A DNA stretch of 64,000 nt from Liolophura sinensis (Eukaryota > Mollusca > Polyplacophora > Chitonida > Chitonidae). The position numbers and the translations under genes are program-made. Positions 23,178-34,769 of this stretch are shown here, in pieces. The DNA is taken from assembly GCF_032854445.1 (NCBI RefSeq), contig NC_088302.1, positions 43,564,645 to 43,628,644 of the forward strand, given 5' to 3'. The notes beneath the pieces were generated by a model. That model searched no databases and was not told the origin of the DNA. It was given only the letters and a program-made list of their open reading frames with translations. Position 1 is the stretch's first letter, and every line of letters begins with the position of its first letter.

Positions 23178-23884
23178 GTTACACTATATCGTTAGATACA
23201 AAGGAAACGTTTTTGTCTTTACTTACTGATGAAACGACTAAGACTGAATGTAAGTAAATTTCCATGGAAAAACATAGAAAAAAAATAAGTTTTTTAAATG
23301 AAATTATATGTCTAGAATTAATCAGGGTTAAGGATATACTGAATCTAAAGAGAAGTTGAGAAGACTGTCGAACTCTTCATTACTGTTTCGTTTTATATTT
23401 CGATATTTAAATCAGGCCTTCTATTTAATACTATTGTTGTCACGAGTGCTATTAACTGAGCGTTATAAAAAGCAAATAAACGTGTTAATAAACTTGAAAG
23501 TTGTACATCCATAACAAGGAACATCTTGTTAGTAACTTCATTTTCCTGAAGCTTTTAAGATCTATGTAATGTGTGAATGGCGGTTGTAAAAATACGGCAC
23601 ACTGATTAAAGCATCATGACACGATTTGGTGTCAAATGATAGTGAGCATGTGGTTCACTAACCCCACTCACTGCAATAGGGATATGAATGCATTACACAA
23701 AGGTGTCGATGCGAAGAAAGGACGTTTTTTCAATCCAACAAAAAGTCGATTTGCACTACAATCAAGATTTAATTGCATTGTTTAATCCCTTCATTTACAT
23801 AACAAACTCTTTCGCTCGAAAGGAGTATAAAAAAATGCCTATACCTTTCCGAACTAATTCAAACGCGAAGGAACGAGGGAGAGA
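23178..23884. other. No recognisable gene
   Basis: AT-rich spacer between two minisatellites. The short open frame at 23688-23900 has no splice support or recognisable motif. Confidence 0.4.
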
Positions 23885-25300
23885 TGTGGTGGGGCGATAA
23901 GCTTACTGGGCGACGGAATAATGTGCTGCAGCCATAAGTCTACTGGGTGAGGTAACGATGTGCTGGAGCTATAAGTCTGTTGGGTGAGAGAACGATGTGC
24001 TGCAGCAATAAGTCTACTGTGTGAGGGATTAACGTGCTGCAGTTGTAACTCTATTGGGCGAGGGAATAATGTGCTACAGCTATAAGTCTATTGGGCGAGG
24101 GAATAATGTGTTGCAGCTACAAGCCTATTGGGTGAGGGAATAATGTGCTTCAGCTATAAGTCTATTGGGTGAGGGAATAATGTGCTGGAGCCATAAGTCT
24201 GTTGGGTGAGGGAACGATGCGCAGGAGCCATAAGTGTTGGGTGAGAGAACGATGTGCTGGAGCCATAAGTCTATTGGGTGAGAGAACGATGTGCTGGAGC
24301 CATAAGTCTATTGGGTGAGAGAACGATGTGCTGGAGCCATAAGTCTATTGGGTGAGAGAACGATGTGCTGGAGCCATAAGTCTATTGGGTGAGAGAACGG
24401 TGTGCAGGGGCCATAAGTCTACCGGGTGAGGGAACGATGTGCTGGAGCCATAAGTCTACCGGGTGAGGGAACGATGTGCTGGAACCATAAGTCTACCGGG
24501 TGAGGGAACGATGTGCTGGAGCCATAAGTCTACCGGGTGAGGGAACGATGTGCTGGAACCATAAGTGTACTGGGTGCGGGAACAATGTGCTAGAGTCATA
24601 AATCTGCTGGGTGAGACAACGATGTGCAGGAGCCATAAGTCTGTTGGGTGAAGGAACGATGTGCTGGAGACAGAAGGGGGAGGGAATAATGTGCTGCAGC
24701 TATAAGTCTAGGGGTGAGGGAATGATGTGCTGGAGTGGTAGGTCTACTTGGTGAGAGATCGATGTCTAGTGAGGGAACGATCTGCTGGAGCTATAAGTCT
24801 ACTGTGTGAGGGAACGATCTGCTGGAGCCATAAGTCTACTGGGTGAGGGAATGGTGTACTGAAGCGATAAGTCCATTGGGCAAGAGAACGATGTGCTAGG
24901 CCCGTAAGGGAATGATGTGGCGGAGAGGTAAGTCTACTTGATGAGAGAACGATGTGCTGGAGCAATAGGTCTATTGGGCGAGGGAACAATGTGCTGGAGC
25001 GATAGGTCTATTGGGCGAGAGAACAATGTGCTGGAGCGATAGATCTATTTGGCGAGGGAACAATGTGCTGGAGCGATAGGTCTATTGGGCAAGGGAAGGA
25101 TGTGCTGAAGCCATAAGTCCATTGGGTGAGAGAACGATGTGCTGGGCCATAAGTCTAGTGGGTGAGGAGATATCTGTTTAATGGACGAGGGAACGACATG
25201 CTGGAGCGATAAATCTACTGAGAGAGAGGGAATGATTTGCTATAAGTCTATTAAGCAAGGGAGCGACGTGCTGCAGCTATGTCTACTGGGTGAGGGAGCG
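23885..25300. repeat. 37-bp minisatellite, about 36 copies, irregular
   Basis: Unit resembles GTGCTGGAGCCATAAGTCTA plus TTGGGTGAGAGAACGAT. Copies vary more than in the other arrays, with truncated units at both ends; the middle (about 24250-24540) is nearly uniform. Confidence 0.95.
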
Positions 25301-25504
25301 AGGTGTTGGACCAAAATCGGCTATTCGGTTGGCAGGCCTATGCGTATTAGTCTGGCTCAGCATTTTTTTTTGTAAATGGTAGAACTGATAGATTAGAATG
25401 GTTTGTTGTGGAGAATGAATTCAAAACAGGTTGTTCTGCAGCAGACCGTAAAAACTGCATGGACTAAGCCGTATAACTACATGCCGTTCTTGTTTTGCAT
25501 TTGT

Positions 25505-25560
25505 AAACACTGCACCTCATGGTCACGCGTAAAACTCCAGTCAAATAAATAAATAAATGA
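25505..25560 (+). repeat. Family A SINE 3' end
   Basis: GTAAAACTCCAGTCAAATAA followed by ATAAATAAATG. Confidence 0.6.
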
Positions 25561-25646
25561 CAAAATAGTGAGATAGGACGATGATGGTCTGATGGAGCTC
25601 CCATGATCAGGCTTAACACAACAATCACAACACTCCGCTCGGCGGA

Positions 25647-25681
25647 GGGGAATCCCCATGGACCTTAGCAGGGGAATCCCC
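25647..25681. promoter_or_regulatory. Two perfect kB-like palindromes
   Basis: GGGGAATCCCC occurs at 25647-25657 and 25671-25681. Each contains a match to the NF-kB consensus GGGRNWYYCC. There is no nearby promoter evidence, so a regulatory role is only a possibility. Confidence 0.25.
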
Positions 25682-25884
25682 GCTAGATTTTGTGGGGTGA
25701 ATCCAGTTAGTTTTAGGGTTTCCCGTCAGTTTTGCTTTCATCGCAGTCGATCCACATCTTCAAAACAATGACATTTAGGACCAACACAAGGTAACGTCTT
25801 TTACTTAGGTAACTTAATCTGTTACCAGCACTGAATGCAAATGCCTAATTGTTTGTAACGTAGGCTTCTAAATACTGTACTGAT

Positions 25885-26105
25885 ATATTTATTTAATTGG
25901 TGTTTTACACCGTACTCAGGAAATAATTTACTTAGGGCTTCTACCAAGGCGGCCAGCATTATGGTGGGAGGAAACTGGGGTTCGGGGGAAACCCACGACC
26001 ATCAAAAGGTTACTGGTAGACCTTTCCACGTACGACCGAAGAGGAGGTCAGCATGAGTTGGATTTAAACTCACAGTGACCGTGTTGGTGAGTGGCTCCTA
26101 GGACA
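25885..26105 (-). repeat. Family A SINE
   Basis: ATTGGTGTTTTACACCGTAC, GGCCAGCATTATGGTGGGAG, GGGGGAAACCCACGACCATC and GTGACCGTGTTGGTGAGTGG in reverse orientation. Confidence 0.85.
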
Positions 26106-27224
26106 GACATTTAATCATTTTTGACTCATATTCCGCTAGAGGCCCTGTGTAAAATCCGATACCATAATCGTTAGCAGTATTACCTTTGGCTCTGTGTTAA
26201 TACATACTGGACTACGTCCATTACTCGGCATGCCACTTCTTTTTGGCCAATTCTGACGTCAGCAAAAATAACGCTCCTTCCTCGCGAAAACAGGCTTATG
26301 GAGTTTATCAGCCTATTATGAATGAGAACAAGTACTACCCTGTTGCATTCTCCTTACAATGGTATGGGCATCAAAATGTCAGTTAGCAAAGTTTGTCGAG
26401 TTAAGTGTCACTGACTAAATGCAATTTTGGTTGTAAGTATAAGTGATGTTATACAGAGAGTGAACGGACAATAGGCTAAAGCTGGTAGGTATGGAAGCCG
26501 GATGATCTCATCACCCTACAAGGCCGTTGCTGTTGCGAGTATGTATAAATTCTGATATGGTAATATTAATGCTAGAAGAGTACTATGGAAGCCTCGCGAC
26601 CGCGCTCTGCTACCCTGCCTCCTCGCCTTGTGCTAGACAATTCGAGGTAGCTATAGGCGTTCATACCGGGATAAAGTCTAAGTAGGCCTATATACGCCTC
26701 AGCATCAAAATCTGTTAAAACTTTCTAGCTTACATCTACCTTTGTAGGCTATGGAAGCAGGATGTGGCCACTCTCATTTTCTTACTTTCGACCTTATAAA
26801 TAAAAGGGCGAAAACGCGAAAGGGCGAAGCACGAAAGTTGAGCCTTGTACGGAGTGCATCTTTCGAAGCAGTGAAGTTGGCACAACTTCGCACTTTCCGA
26901 TTTTTACAGCGTGTTAACGGGTTTTTGCCTCGCATTTTCGGGTTTTCGACCTTGTCCCCCTTCCCTTTAGGCTATTGTTCGTTATTTGAGAAGTAAAAAG
27001 GGTCATCTTTTTAAGACTCTAAACATAAACAGTGCGGTTCTTGGATTTCAATAAAACAATAATTTAATACCATTGAAACTCGTTAGTAGATGTCTTCATT
27101 TTTACCGTTCAAATTCTTTCTATTTTATTGTTGTATTAACTGAGCGAAATTAAAAATAAATGCAAAATCCAAATACCGTCTGTTTTATCGCAGCAGTGTG
27201 TGTAGCCTTGTACGGAGTGTGCCG

Positions 27225-27450
27225 TTAGGTCACTTGTCAGCCATATTGGTGTAGCCAGTCAGTGTCCAAGCCGTTTAATCCATGTGCCTTACGTGAAAAG
27301 GTCTGCCAGCAAACTGCGGATGGTCGTTGGTTTCCCCCAGGCTCTTCCCGGTTTCCGCCCACCATAATGCTGGCCATGGTCGTATAAATGAAATATTCTT
27401 GAGTACGGCGTTAAACACCAATCAAATAAATCAATGAATAAATAAATAAT
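27225..27450 (+). repeat. Family A SINE
   Basis: CTGCGGATGGTCGTTGGTTT, CCACCATAATGCTGGCCATG, ATATTCTTGAGTACGGCGTT and a TAAATAAATAAT tail. Confidence 0.85.
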
Positions 27451-28014
27451 CAATGTGTTAGTGAATGAGTGAAAGTCCCAAATCCGGACGGGAGTATCGA
27501 TAGGTGCATAAAGTGAATGTTTTGAGTCAATCCTGCGATTTGTACCCAGTAGTCTAGTGTGAATGTGTCAGGGTAATTGGGTTACGGGGGAACTGCTTGG
27601 AGCGATCAAACTGAAAGTACATACTTGTAATTGTTATATATATACATTTTTTAAAGTTACATACATAGGCCTGGCAGATTTCTTTTTTGAACCTGGTATA
27701 GTCCTGGTAGGATTATAAATAGCTATGATTAGGCATTTTGCACAGCTGCATTGTTAAATAAAATGTCTTCACTACATGTGAATACCGTAAATTAAGACTT
27801 CAACTTCACAGGAAATGCTTAACTTGCGGGCATCCTCAAAAGTAAAAACAGAGCGAAAATTAAGTGAAAGGCATATAGAACAAAAGTTGGTATAGATTAT
27901 GAAATAAACATAGAGAAATGACTACATGCCTACGAGACTATAATTGTTGGTATAAGCACATAAAAATTTCAAATCCATGCTTAAATGTGAGACCAGACAC
28001 CTTTAGGAACACGT

Positions 28015-28262
28015 TGCTCTGTGGCCGTGGAAGTTAGCAGGCCAGCGAGGCGCCATGACACAGGAACCTTCCACCAGTACGGTTCCTAGCTGTGAGTTCA
28101 AGACCAACTCATGCTGACTACCTCTCCAACCTGCGGATGGTCGTGGGTTTCCCCCGGATTATGCCCGGTTTCCTCCCACCATAATGCTGGCCTCGTCCTA
28201 TAGATGAAATATTCTTGAGTACGGCATAAAACAGCAATCAAATAAATGAATAAATAGATAAA
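28015..28262 (+). repeat. Family A SINE
   Basis: Head with GGCCAGCGAGGCGCCATGAC, GTGAGTTCAAGACC (box-B-like), AACCTGCGGATGGTCGTGGG and a TAAATAGATAAATAA tail. Confidence 0.85.
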
Positions 28263-29104
28263 TAAACATCACACGTGTTTGTGTTGTATTACGGCAATAA
28301 TGGGTGTAGGGTAAAACTGACTGTGTCATATGCCAAACTATTGCCTGTATTTCAGGGTCCTGAGTAGCTATAGTCTAAAGGGAAAACAGCGACATACACT
28401 TTTTTGTTTACAAAAGCCATCCAGCGTTATAGATATGTGCCTAATTTGTAAAGAATTGGTCCTGGTTGCTTTTTATACTTATTCCGACACTCTGGATTCT
28501 CTTCGTGATCTGGTTGAGCCAGTGTTTTCGCGCTTCGTCCTTTGGCGTTTTCGTTTTTTCGGCCTTTTAAGGCCGAAAGCAAGAAAACGTGAGTGGCCCG
28601 CAACCGGCTTCCATAGTAGGCCAAGCTTTAGAAGCCTGCTTGATATCTTACATATTAGGCTACATATAGGGGGCTTATGTGCATGTATGTAGGTCAAAAC
28701 GCACAAAAACATTCTGTGGGAATGATGTATGCTCGTCTTATCTAAAATCACAGCGGACCCTATGGTCACTTTCATGGCTACATCGACTTCGTTCGTATAC
28801 ATATATCATTTGGTCACCATAATGAAAAGAGTAGGCTATAATTAATTTAGCCCGGTCACTGCCACTGGGTGAATATTCTTCATACAACAAACAGCCCATG
28901 CGTTTTAGTGGCTGACGCAGCTGTTACGTAGGTCGTGGGGAATTCCCCAAGTATGCCTAGTATTGAGAACCCAGCCATACTTATCAGCGACTGATCGGGT
29001 GAATTATGGCGAGATGAGCCACTGACATTATGAGCGCACAGGACAACCCGCAGAGCAAAATGTAAAATGTGAACATCAATGTCAAAGCTTTCACCGTGAA
29101 CTTT

Positions 29105-29300
29105 TGGATTATTTATTTATTTGTTATTTGATTGCTGTTTTACATTGTACTCAAGACATTTCCATTTATATGACGCCCGTCAGCATTATGGTGGGAGGAA
29201 ACATTGCAGAGCCCCGAGGAAACCATCCGCAGGTTGCTAAAGACCTTCCCACGCATACGTCCGGAGAGGAAGCCAGCATGCTTCACATGTTTTCACCGCC
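29105..29300 (-). repeat. Family A SINE
   Basis: TTATTTATTTGTTATTTGAT, GTCAGCATTATGGTGGGAGG and CCAGCATGCTTCACATG in reverse orientation. Confidence 0.8.
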
Positions 29301-29640
29301 GTGTCTGCGAGAGTAAAACGACTTGTGCCGGGATGTCTTTGGTCTTGAAGAGTATCTAAGCCTATATAAGTCAACTATGTCCTACCGCACCTCTTGACCA
29401 AAGTTGCAAAATTATGATCTAAACATGCCCAAATAGCACACATATCCACCGAAACATGCCTTTAAAGTTGAACTTCTGGTATACTCTTCGTATTTGTTAG
29501 TAAATTTATGTTAAAAATAAAATAATTATTATAAATCATCCACATGAATGTTACCATACTGAGCATAACTTAATTAGTCTGTTTAGCGGTTTGTTGGAAT
29601 ATTAATTATAAATAAGCCCCTAATTTTTCGTGTTTTACAG

Positions 29641-29712
29641 AGATTCGAAAAACTGAATGTTGAAGAGCAAGGGAGTATTAATTCAGCTAAGAGATGGCAA
29701 GCTTGGAGCTAG
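29641..29712 (+). CDS. Candidate first exon of the 230-aa gene (5' UTR plus MASLEL)
   Basis: Good acceptor (TTTTACAG) and donor (CTAG|GTAATG). An ATG in good context (AAGAGATGG) at 29693 reads MASLEL and one more base, which fits the phase of the exon at 30307. The alternative frame from the acceptor ends in TAG at the donor. Confidence 0.4.
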   Translation, partial: RFEKLNVEEQGSINSAKRWQAWS

Positions 29713-32700
29713 GTAATGCTGCTTTCTTTTGTAATTGTTCATATATAAATTATTACATACTACGATCTACACATGACACATATGCTTATAATCTAATGGC
29801 TTTCACCAATGTCGTCGCTGTGAGTTCAAGTTCAGCTGTCGCTGGCTTCCTCTCCGGCCGTACGTGAGAAGGTTTTTCAGCAAACTACGGATCGTCGTGG
29901 CTCTGCCGGGTTCTGCCCGACATTCTTCTGCCATAATGCTGGCCGTCGTCCTATAAGTGAAATGTTCTTGAGCACGGCGTAAAACACGAATCAAATAAAT
30001 AAAAAATAAACATAATTCGATGGACAACGTGCCCAGCGAGCAACATTCTGACCAGTGACGTTCTTGCTGCCAGAAAGCTAGATCCTTAGAATTATATTTA
30101 TCGTATCGGGAAGCGCGATTAAAAAATAACCTGTCTCGGGAACATTTCATGACAGAGTCCCGAGAATGGAAGTTTTATTGAAGGTGTACGTTGTTGCTGG
30201 AGAATCTACATTATAAATATTAACGAAACAGGATAAAACCATCATCTTATCTGCGTGCCACTGTTTTATCATTTCAATGGAAATATTTTCGTCTAAAGAA
30301 ACTCAGGTCCAAGCTGTGTAGTCCAATATTCATTGCTACCTTTGCGATGGCGATTTATTGGAATACTTCTAACGTGGTATTCCTTTGTTACAAGAGAAAA
30401 ATGGTCGAGAAAAATCCGTTTGGGNNNNNNNNNNNNNNNNNNNNNNNNNNNNNNNNNNNNNNNNNNNNNNNNNNNNNNNNNNNNNNNNNNNNNNNNNNNN
30501 NNNNNNNNNNNNNNNNNNNNNNNNNNNNNNNNNNNNNNNNNNNNNNNNNNNNNNNNNNNNNNNNNNNNNNNNNNNNNNNNNNNNNNNNNNNNNNNNNNNN
30601 NNNNNNNNNNNNNNNNNNNNNNNNACGTGGTATTCCTTTGTTACAAGAGAAAATGGTCGAGAAAAATCCGTTTGGGCCCTAGACGCTAGAGCACAGCAAA
30701 ATATACCTCATTTGATTCGACATTTGAGCCCGGTTTCGTGGAGGCTTTTTGGATCAGTCGATGCAAAAACGTCAGTTATCACGGCGAACTATTTGGATCG
30801 TTGACCTGGTACATCCCGAAGTGGGCAGATCGTCAGTATTTTTGGTTTCTTTGTACTGCTCTTAAACCTCAGCTGATCACCGGCTGCAATATATTGAACG
30901 CATTGGTTTTTCACACTGACTTCAGACAGTTTCAAGTACACATGTGCCATGGAACAGGAGATGTTCCGATTGCTACAGATGTTACATTATTGATTCTTAT
31001 ACAAAAATAAATGAATAAAGAAAATCAAAGCTGTATGATGAGCAGAACGAGAAAAATGACAATTAACTGGTCATAAGAGTAAGACAAATGAAAGTGTTAA
31101 AATATTATTTGCAAACTGCTTGTAGTGTTTCAGTGTTGAGTGTTTAACGTTCTTGGATAAGATGTTGTTGTCTAAGACTCTTACCTTTCATCCCAAATAT
31201 TGGCATCAACATTTATATTCCATAATCCCATACTTCTTGAAAGAGTATATGTGGTCCTGGGAATAACGAACATATATTGTTCTTCTAGACGCCCCTTCCC
31301 CTTCCCCAACACACACAAACACATCCCAATAAAAATTGGATCTGGAGATATCCAGATACATACTATCTATGGTTTGGTTGCAGATGCATTGCGATGTCTC
31401 CATATCCGATGTGAAATCTTAGACACGTTCTTAACAGTGAAGAGTTGACAAAGTACTTTAACAACCAGAGACTGAGTGTGGAGGGAGATAACTCTGATCA
31501 TGATGAACACTTCCGGACAGTCAGCTCTGATTCAATTCAAAACCATAACTGGTACGTGCATTGTATTCCATTGGCTTGGCTATTTTCATTGTTTGGACAA
31601 TGCGCTAAAAACTCTTGCTGAACAGTATTAGATGGTTATGTTGCATGTTTGTGAGCCCGCGTGAAGACCTTTTTGAATGTGTTAAATGACATGCCTTGAG
31701 ATTAGTTACTGTACACCTACTTTGTTCAGTTAAATGTTTAACTCATATCAGTTTTTTTGTACACTTATTTATCAAAACATGCACGAATGTCTTAATATAG
31801 ACCCTCTACCTTGTTTGTTGTCTTAACAGTTTTAGGAAACCTACTTGTTCAACCATGCATAGCAGTGGATGTAGGCCTATACGAGCGAACCTGCGGTAGT
31901 CGTGGGTTTTCCCGTTCTCCGCATGGTTTCCTCCCACCATAATGGCACCATAACGCATGCTCACCAGTGTTTTGATCTTCCGTGCCACAACACATCAAAT
32001 CACACTTCTTACAGCGGCATGCGTCGCACCCTACGTTCGCCTTACATCACTGCCACCAATAGCAAATTTTTGTACCTTTCTCAGTTTTATTGATGAATGC
32101 TGATTATAGGTCCGCGCAAGGACACCTGTTGTGAGACAAAAACTAAACGAGTTCACGTATTTCGCACAGGTCCCAAAAATCAAGCTGGTTTAGTGGTGGC
32201 AGTGATTTAAAGCGAGCGTAAAGAGCGGCATATGCGGTGTAAGGAGAATGACATAAAATCGCTGTCAAAGCTTCAAAAGTAATGGACGATTAAGTCTTTC
32301 CTGTTAATATGTAAAATCTGAAGGCGATTTTGGTAGCCAATATGACTGATTTTACATGTAGCTGAATTTAGGCGACTAGCTAACAGAAACGGACTATACC
32401 TCTACTATCTCTGCTGGAAACGACCGTATCACTGTGTGGCCTAATATGTTGATGTAACACGAATTACGGAGCGTAAAATGCATAGATGTTATATTTGAAA
32501 AAAACATAATTGTTAATGTGCAGCTCTCTCAGCCAACTGGAGCTCTCATCCTTATAATAGCGGAACGTTTTGAAATGTTATTCTGTAATCCGGAAGTTAG
32601 AGATCACGTGATCACAATGGCAACCCCCCATATTGATGCATAGCCCATGTTTTGCTCTCCGTCAGCGACCAGTAAGCCCTGAACAGACAAAAAAAAAACT

Positions 32701-33129
32701 TCACGTAAGCTTTACAGAAATACTCTGGGAAGCTGAAAATTATACAAATCTAAATACATGTTTTTCGCCTACACCGTCAGTTACTCAGGAGATCACGTGG
32801 ACTATAGCTTCCGGCCATTATCGCAGAATGATTACTGTTGTATGTGTATGTGCTTGCTGTGTATAACAGATGCGGAGGATGTACTAGCCAGGGGAGATCA
32901 CTGCATATGTGAAACGAGGATTACTGTGTCAAGATATGACTGGCCTGAGCTGAGAACTGTCGAAATCAAAGGATTGCAAAAGTCAGATTATGGAAAATTA
33001 ATGTCAGAGGAGTGTTTGGGGAAATGTGTCGAAAATATCCAGGAGACAGAAGAAGGAAGTGCTCTGATGACTTTCATTGAGGAAGGTGAAGAAATGTGGA
33101 AGTTATATAAAAAAAATTTTAAGATTTAA
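29693..33129 (+). CDS. Unrecognised 230-aa protein, four-exon model across a false gap
   Basis: Model: 29693-29712, 30307-30770 (with the N gap collapsed), 31438-31551, 32781-33129. Splice phases agree at every junction and the total is exactly 231 codons including TAA. The collapse uses the post-gap reading, which keeps the frame open; the pre-gap copy has one extra A and runs into a stop. Visible features: a hydrophobic stretch near residues 17-32 (LPLRWRFIGILLTWYSFV), an acidic Ser-rich middle (GDNSDHDEHFRTVSSDS), a cysteine cluster (YCCMCMCLLCIT) and a charged C-terminus (EEGEEMWKLYKKNFKI). I recognise no family. The last two exons are the firm part. It lies 2.7 kb upstream of the CARD gene on the same strand. 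Confidence 0.5.
29797..30005 (+). repeat. Family A SINE
   Basis: GTCGCTGTGAGTTCAAGTTC (box-B-like), CATAATGCTGGCCGTCGTCC, ATGTTCTTGAGCACGGCGTA and a CAAATAAATAAAAAATAAA tail. It sits in intron 1 of the 230-aa gene model. Confidence 0.85.
30307..30770 (+). CDS. Candidate second exon of the 230-aa gene, split by a false gap
   Basis: Acceptor AAACTCAG, donor GTCAGT. When the 52-53 bp duplicated around the Ns is collapsed it is 211 nt, with 69 whole codons open. A competing frame downstream (to 31010, followed by AATAAA at 31014) makes this exon less certain than the next two. Confidence 0.4.
30425..30624. other. Assembly gap, exactly 200 N, probably false
   Basis: 30372-30424 and 30625-30676 are the same sequence, apart from one A in a run (GAGAAAAATGG versus GAGAAAATGG). 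The flanks look like overlapping contig ends that were not merged. Confidence 0.85.
31438..31551 (+). CDS. Coding exon of the 230-aa gene
   Basis: 114 nt, acceptor TTCTTAACAG, donor CTG|GTACGT. Only one frame is open, containing EELTKYFNNQRLSVEGDNSD and HDEHFRTVSSDS. It enters and leaves in phase 2, so it could be skipped without a frameshift. Confidence 0.65.
31870..31965 (+). repeat. Family A SINE fragment
   Basis: CGAACCTGCGGTAGTCGTGG, then TTTCCTCCCACCATAATGG. Confidence 0.65.
32781..33129 (+). CDS. Terminal exon of the 230-aa gene
   Basis: Pyrimidine-rich acceptor (TTTTTCGCCTACACCGTCAG) in phase 2, matching the exon at 31438. Open to TAA at 33127-33129. A second possible acceptor at 32869 (TATAACAG) is in phase 1 and would not fit. 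Distal part: SRYDWPELRTVEIKGLQ and EECLGKCVENIQETEEG. Confidence 0.65.
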
Positions 33130-33211
33130 TACATCCTATATTTTATTTGGTAAGGAGCCGTAGAAATGACATGCAGAAGATTTTTGTTTCCTTCACTCAT
33201 TCCAAAATATA

Positions 33212-33217
33212 AATAAA
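33212..33217 (+). terminator. Possible polyadenylation signal AATAAA
   Basis: AATAAA 83 bp after the stop of the 230-aa gene, the only good match close downstream. Confidence 0.5.
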
Positions 33218-34769
33218 AAATGAGCTGGGAGAGGTAACAAATTTACCCATCTCGCGGTGCGACATATACTGTAAACCACTGACAAAGAAGCTTGGTTCTT
33301 GTCAACCATGTTTCGGTAAATGTTGCTGATTTACTGGTTATATCGTAAGTCCGAGGTATATGGCTCCACCAATGGAAAACTTAGAGTTAATATTGACTTT
33401 TTGACTTATATTATGCCAGATACTTTTTTTTATTTTGCATGTCCCTTTTACGGTTCTATGGTTTGATCCGTAAATCGCTTACAGTTTTATCTGATGACGG
33501 TTCATTTATTTCGCTCGAGTAATGTAAGCACTAGATTGGTTTGATTATTTAACATCATTAGAGTAAATGAAGGCCTCGTGTTATAAAGCATGTTGGTCAG
33601 TTTTCCACCTCGGAATGTCTGTGTTTAGCGCACGGCTTAAATAACCATTTGTTGCCTTGGAATTTTTGGAATTCTCAAAAATATTCTGGACAGCCAGTGA
33701 TAAACGGGATACAGATAACGTTGAGACAAAGCGTCGAAACGGATATTCCAATACCACCCACAATGAATTAAAATCAGTATTCAGATCGAGTACCATGCTA
33801 GTATGTAAGCTGTCGATAATAAAATATGTATCTCAGTTGAACTCTGCATCTCAGTTGCGCTATATGCACGATGTATAAACTGTCCCTTGCCCCGTGTTAA
33901 GCGGAATTAGACCCATCATGCAGCTGTGTTCCAAAGATTCTGGGCGCCCTGTCCATATTTACTTGCAAGAGAATTGTACTTACTATAAAACTTAAGAAAC
34001 TTGGAGTAAAGACTCTTGCTGACTTTTTAACATAAAACCCTATTTTGCGGTTCATAAAGACAAATAAACCTTACCGTCATAATTACACTAATGAACTGCA
34101 TTTGGGAATCATGCGATTTTCCTGTGTTCTCTGGCGATGCATATAAACAATAAAACACTATAATAAATCATGTAGGAAACATTACTTGGTTAAAAGCATC
34201 AACTTGTATCAACGGGCTATCAAAGAATATCTCGAACGACGGTTACCTTAGCTGATATATAGCTGGTGCTAGACACCCTTAATCGACGGTTAAATCATTT
34301 CCGTAAGCCTTCACCTATGTCGAGGCTGTTGATCAAATGAGTAGTATCTTCTCTTTAGCCATCACTTCAAAAAGTACAAATATAAAATTATACAGACCAT
34401 GCTAAAGTTCTCCAGCAGAGATTGTTCTGCCGTCAAGCCAGGATGTAGCTCTGAGATCGGTTGGCCATGTTCCCATTTTAACTTCCATATATACCGCCCT
34501 TAATTGTTACCTTCACTAACATGGAACTCAGTTCTGTCGCCTGAGCTGTCCTCACCGTCGATGTACGCCACAAAAAGAGGTGTCCCGTGATCTTAAAGTA
34601 ATTCCGAATTCATATCATCTCATTACACAAATGTAACAGACGCACCTACTCGGACAGCATCAGAACTGCGTCAAACATCATTTTCGAATCATGTGACTCG
34701 GTTGCTTTAGTGGACTAGGTTGCTCTTCCGAAAACTCCCCCAAAAGATCATCTCCTTTCACAATAGTTG
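33218..34769. other. No recognisable gene
   Basis: Unique-looking spacer. Overlapping open frames on both strands at 33581-33878 have no splice support and no motif that I know. Confidence 0.4.

Larger units (their letters stand above)
26750..28622. mobile_element. TIR (fold-back) DNA element, about 1.9 kb, with nested SINEs
   Basis: Left end ATGGAAGCAGGATGTGGCCA, then GGGCGAAAACGCGAAAGGGC. The reverse complement of the right end reads ATGGAAGCCGGTTGCGGGCC, then CGAAAACGCCAAAGGACGAA. The inverted ends run for about 100 bp. No transposase frame is seen; two family A SINEs lie inside. Confidence 0.65.

Noticed and set aside
30333-30804. Open frames running through N stretches
   Set aside because: Created by treating Ns as codons; the same applies at 63044-63523.
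30738-31010. 90-codon plus-strand frame followed by AATAAA
   Set aside because: It overlaps the second exon of the 230-aa model in another frame, has no good acceptor in its own phase and no motif. The phase-compatible model was preferred, but this remains an alternative.
32614-32640. Possible first exon reading MATPHIDA
   Set aside because: The matching point with the exon at 32870 would need a donor starting AT rather than GT, and the frame stops at once in genomic sequence.
33581-33878. Overlapping frames of 71-73 codons on both strands
   Set aside because: No splice signals, start context or recognisable motif.
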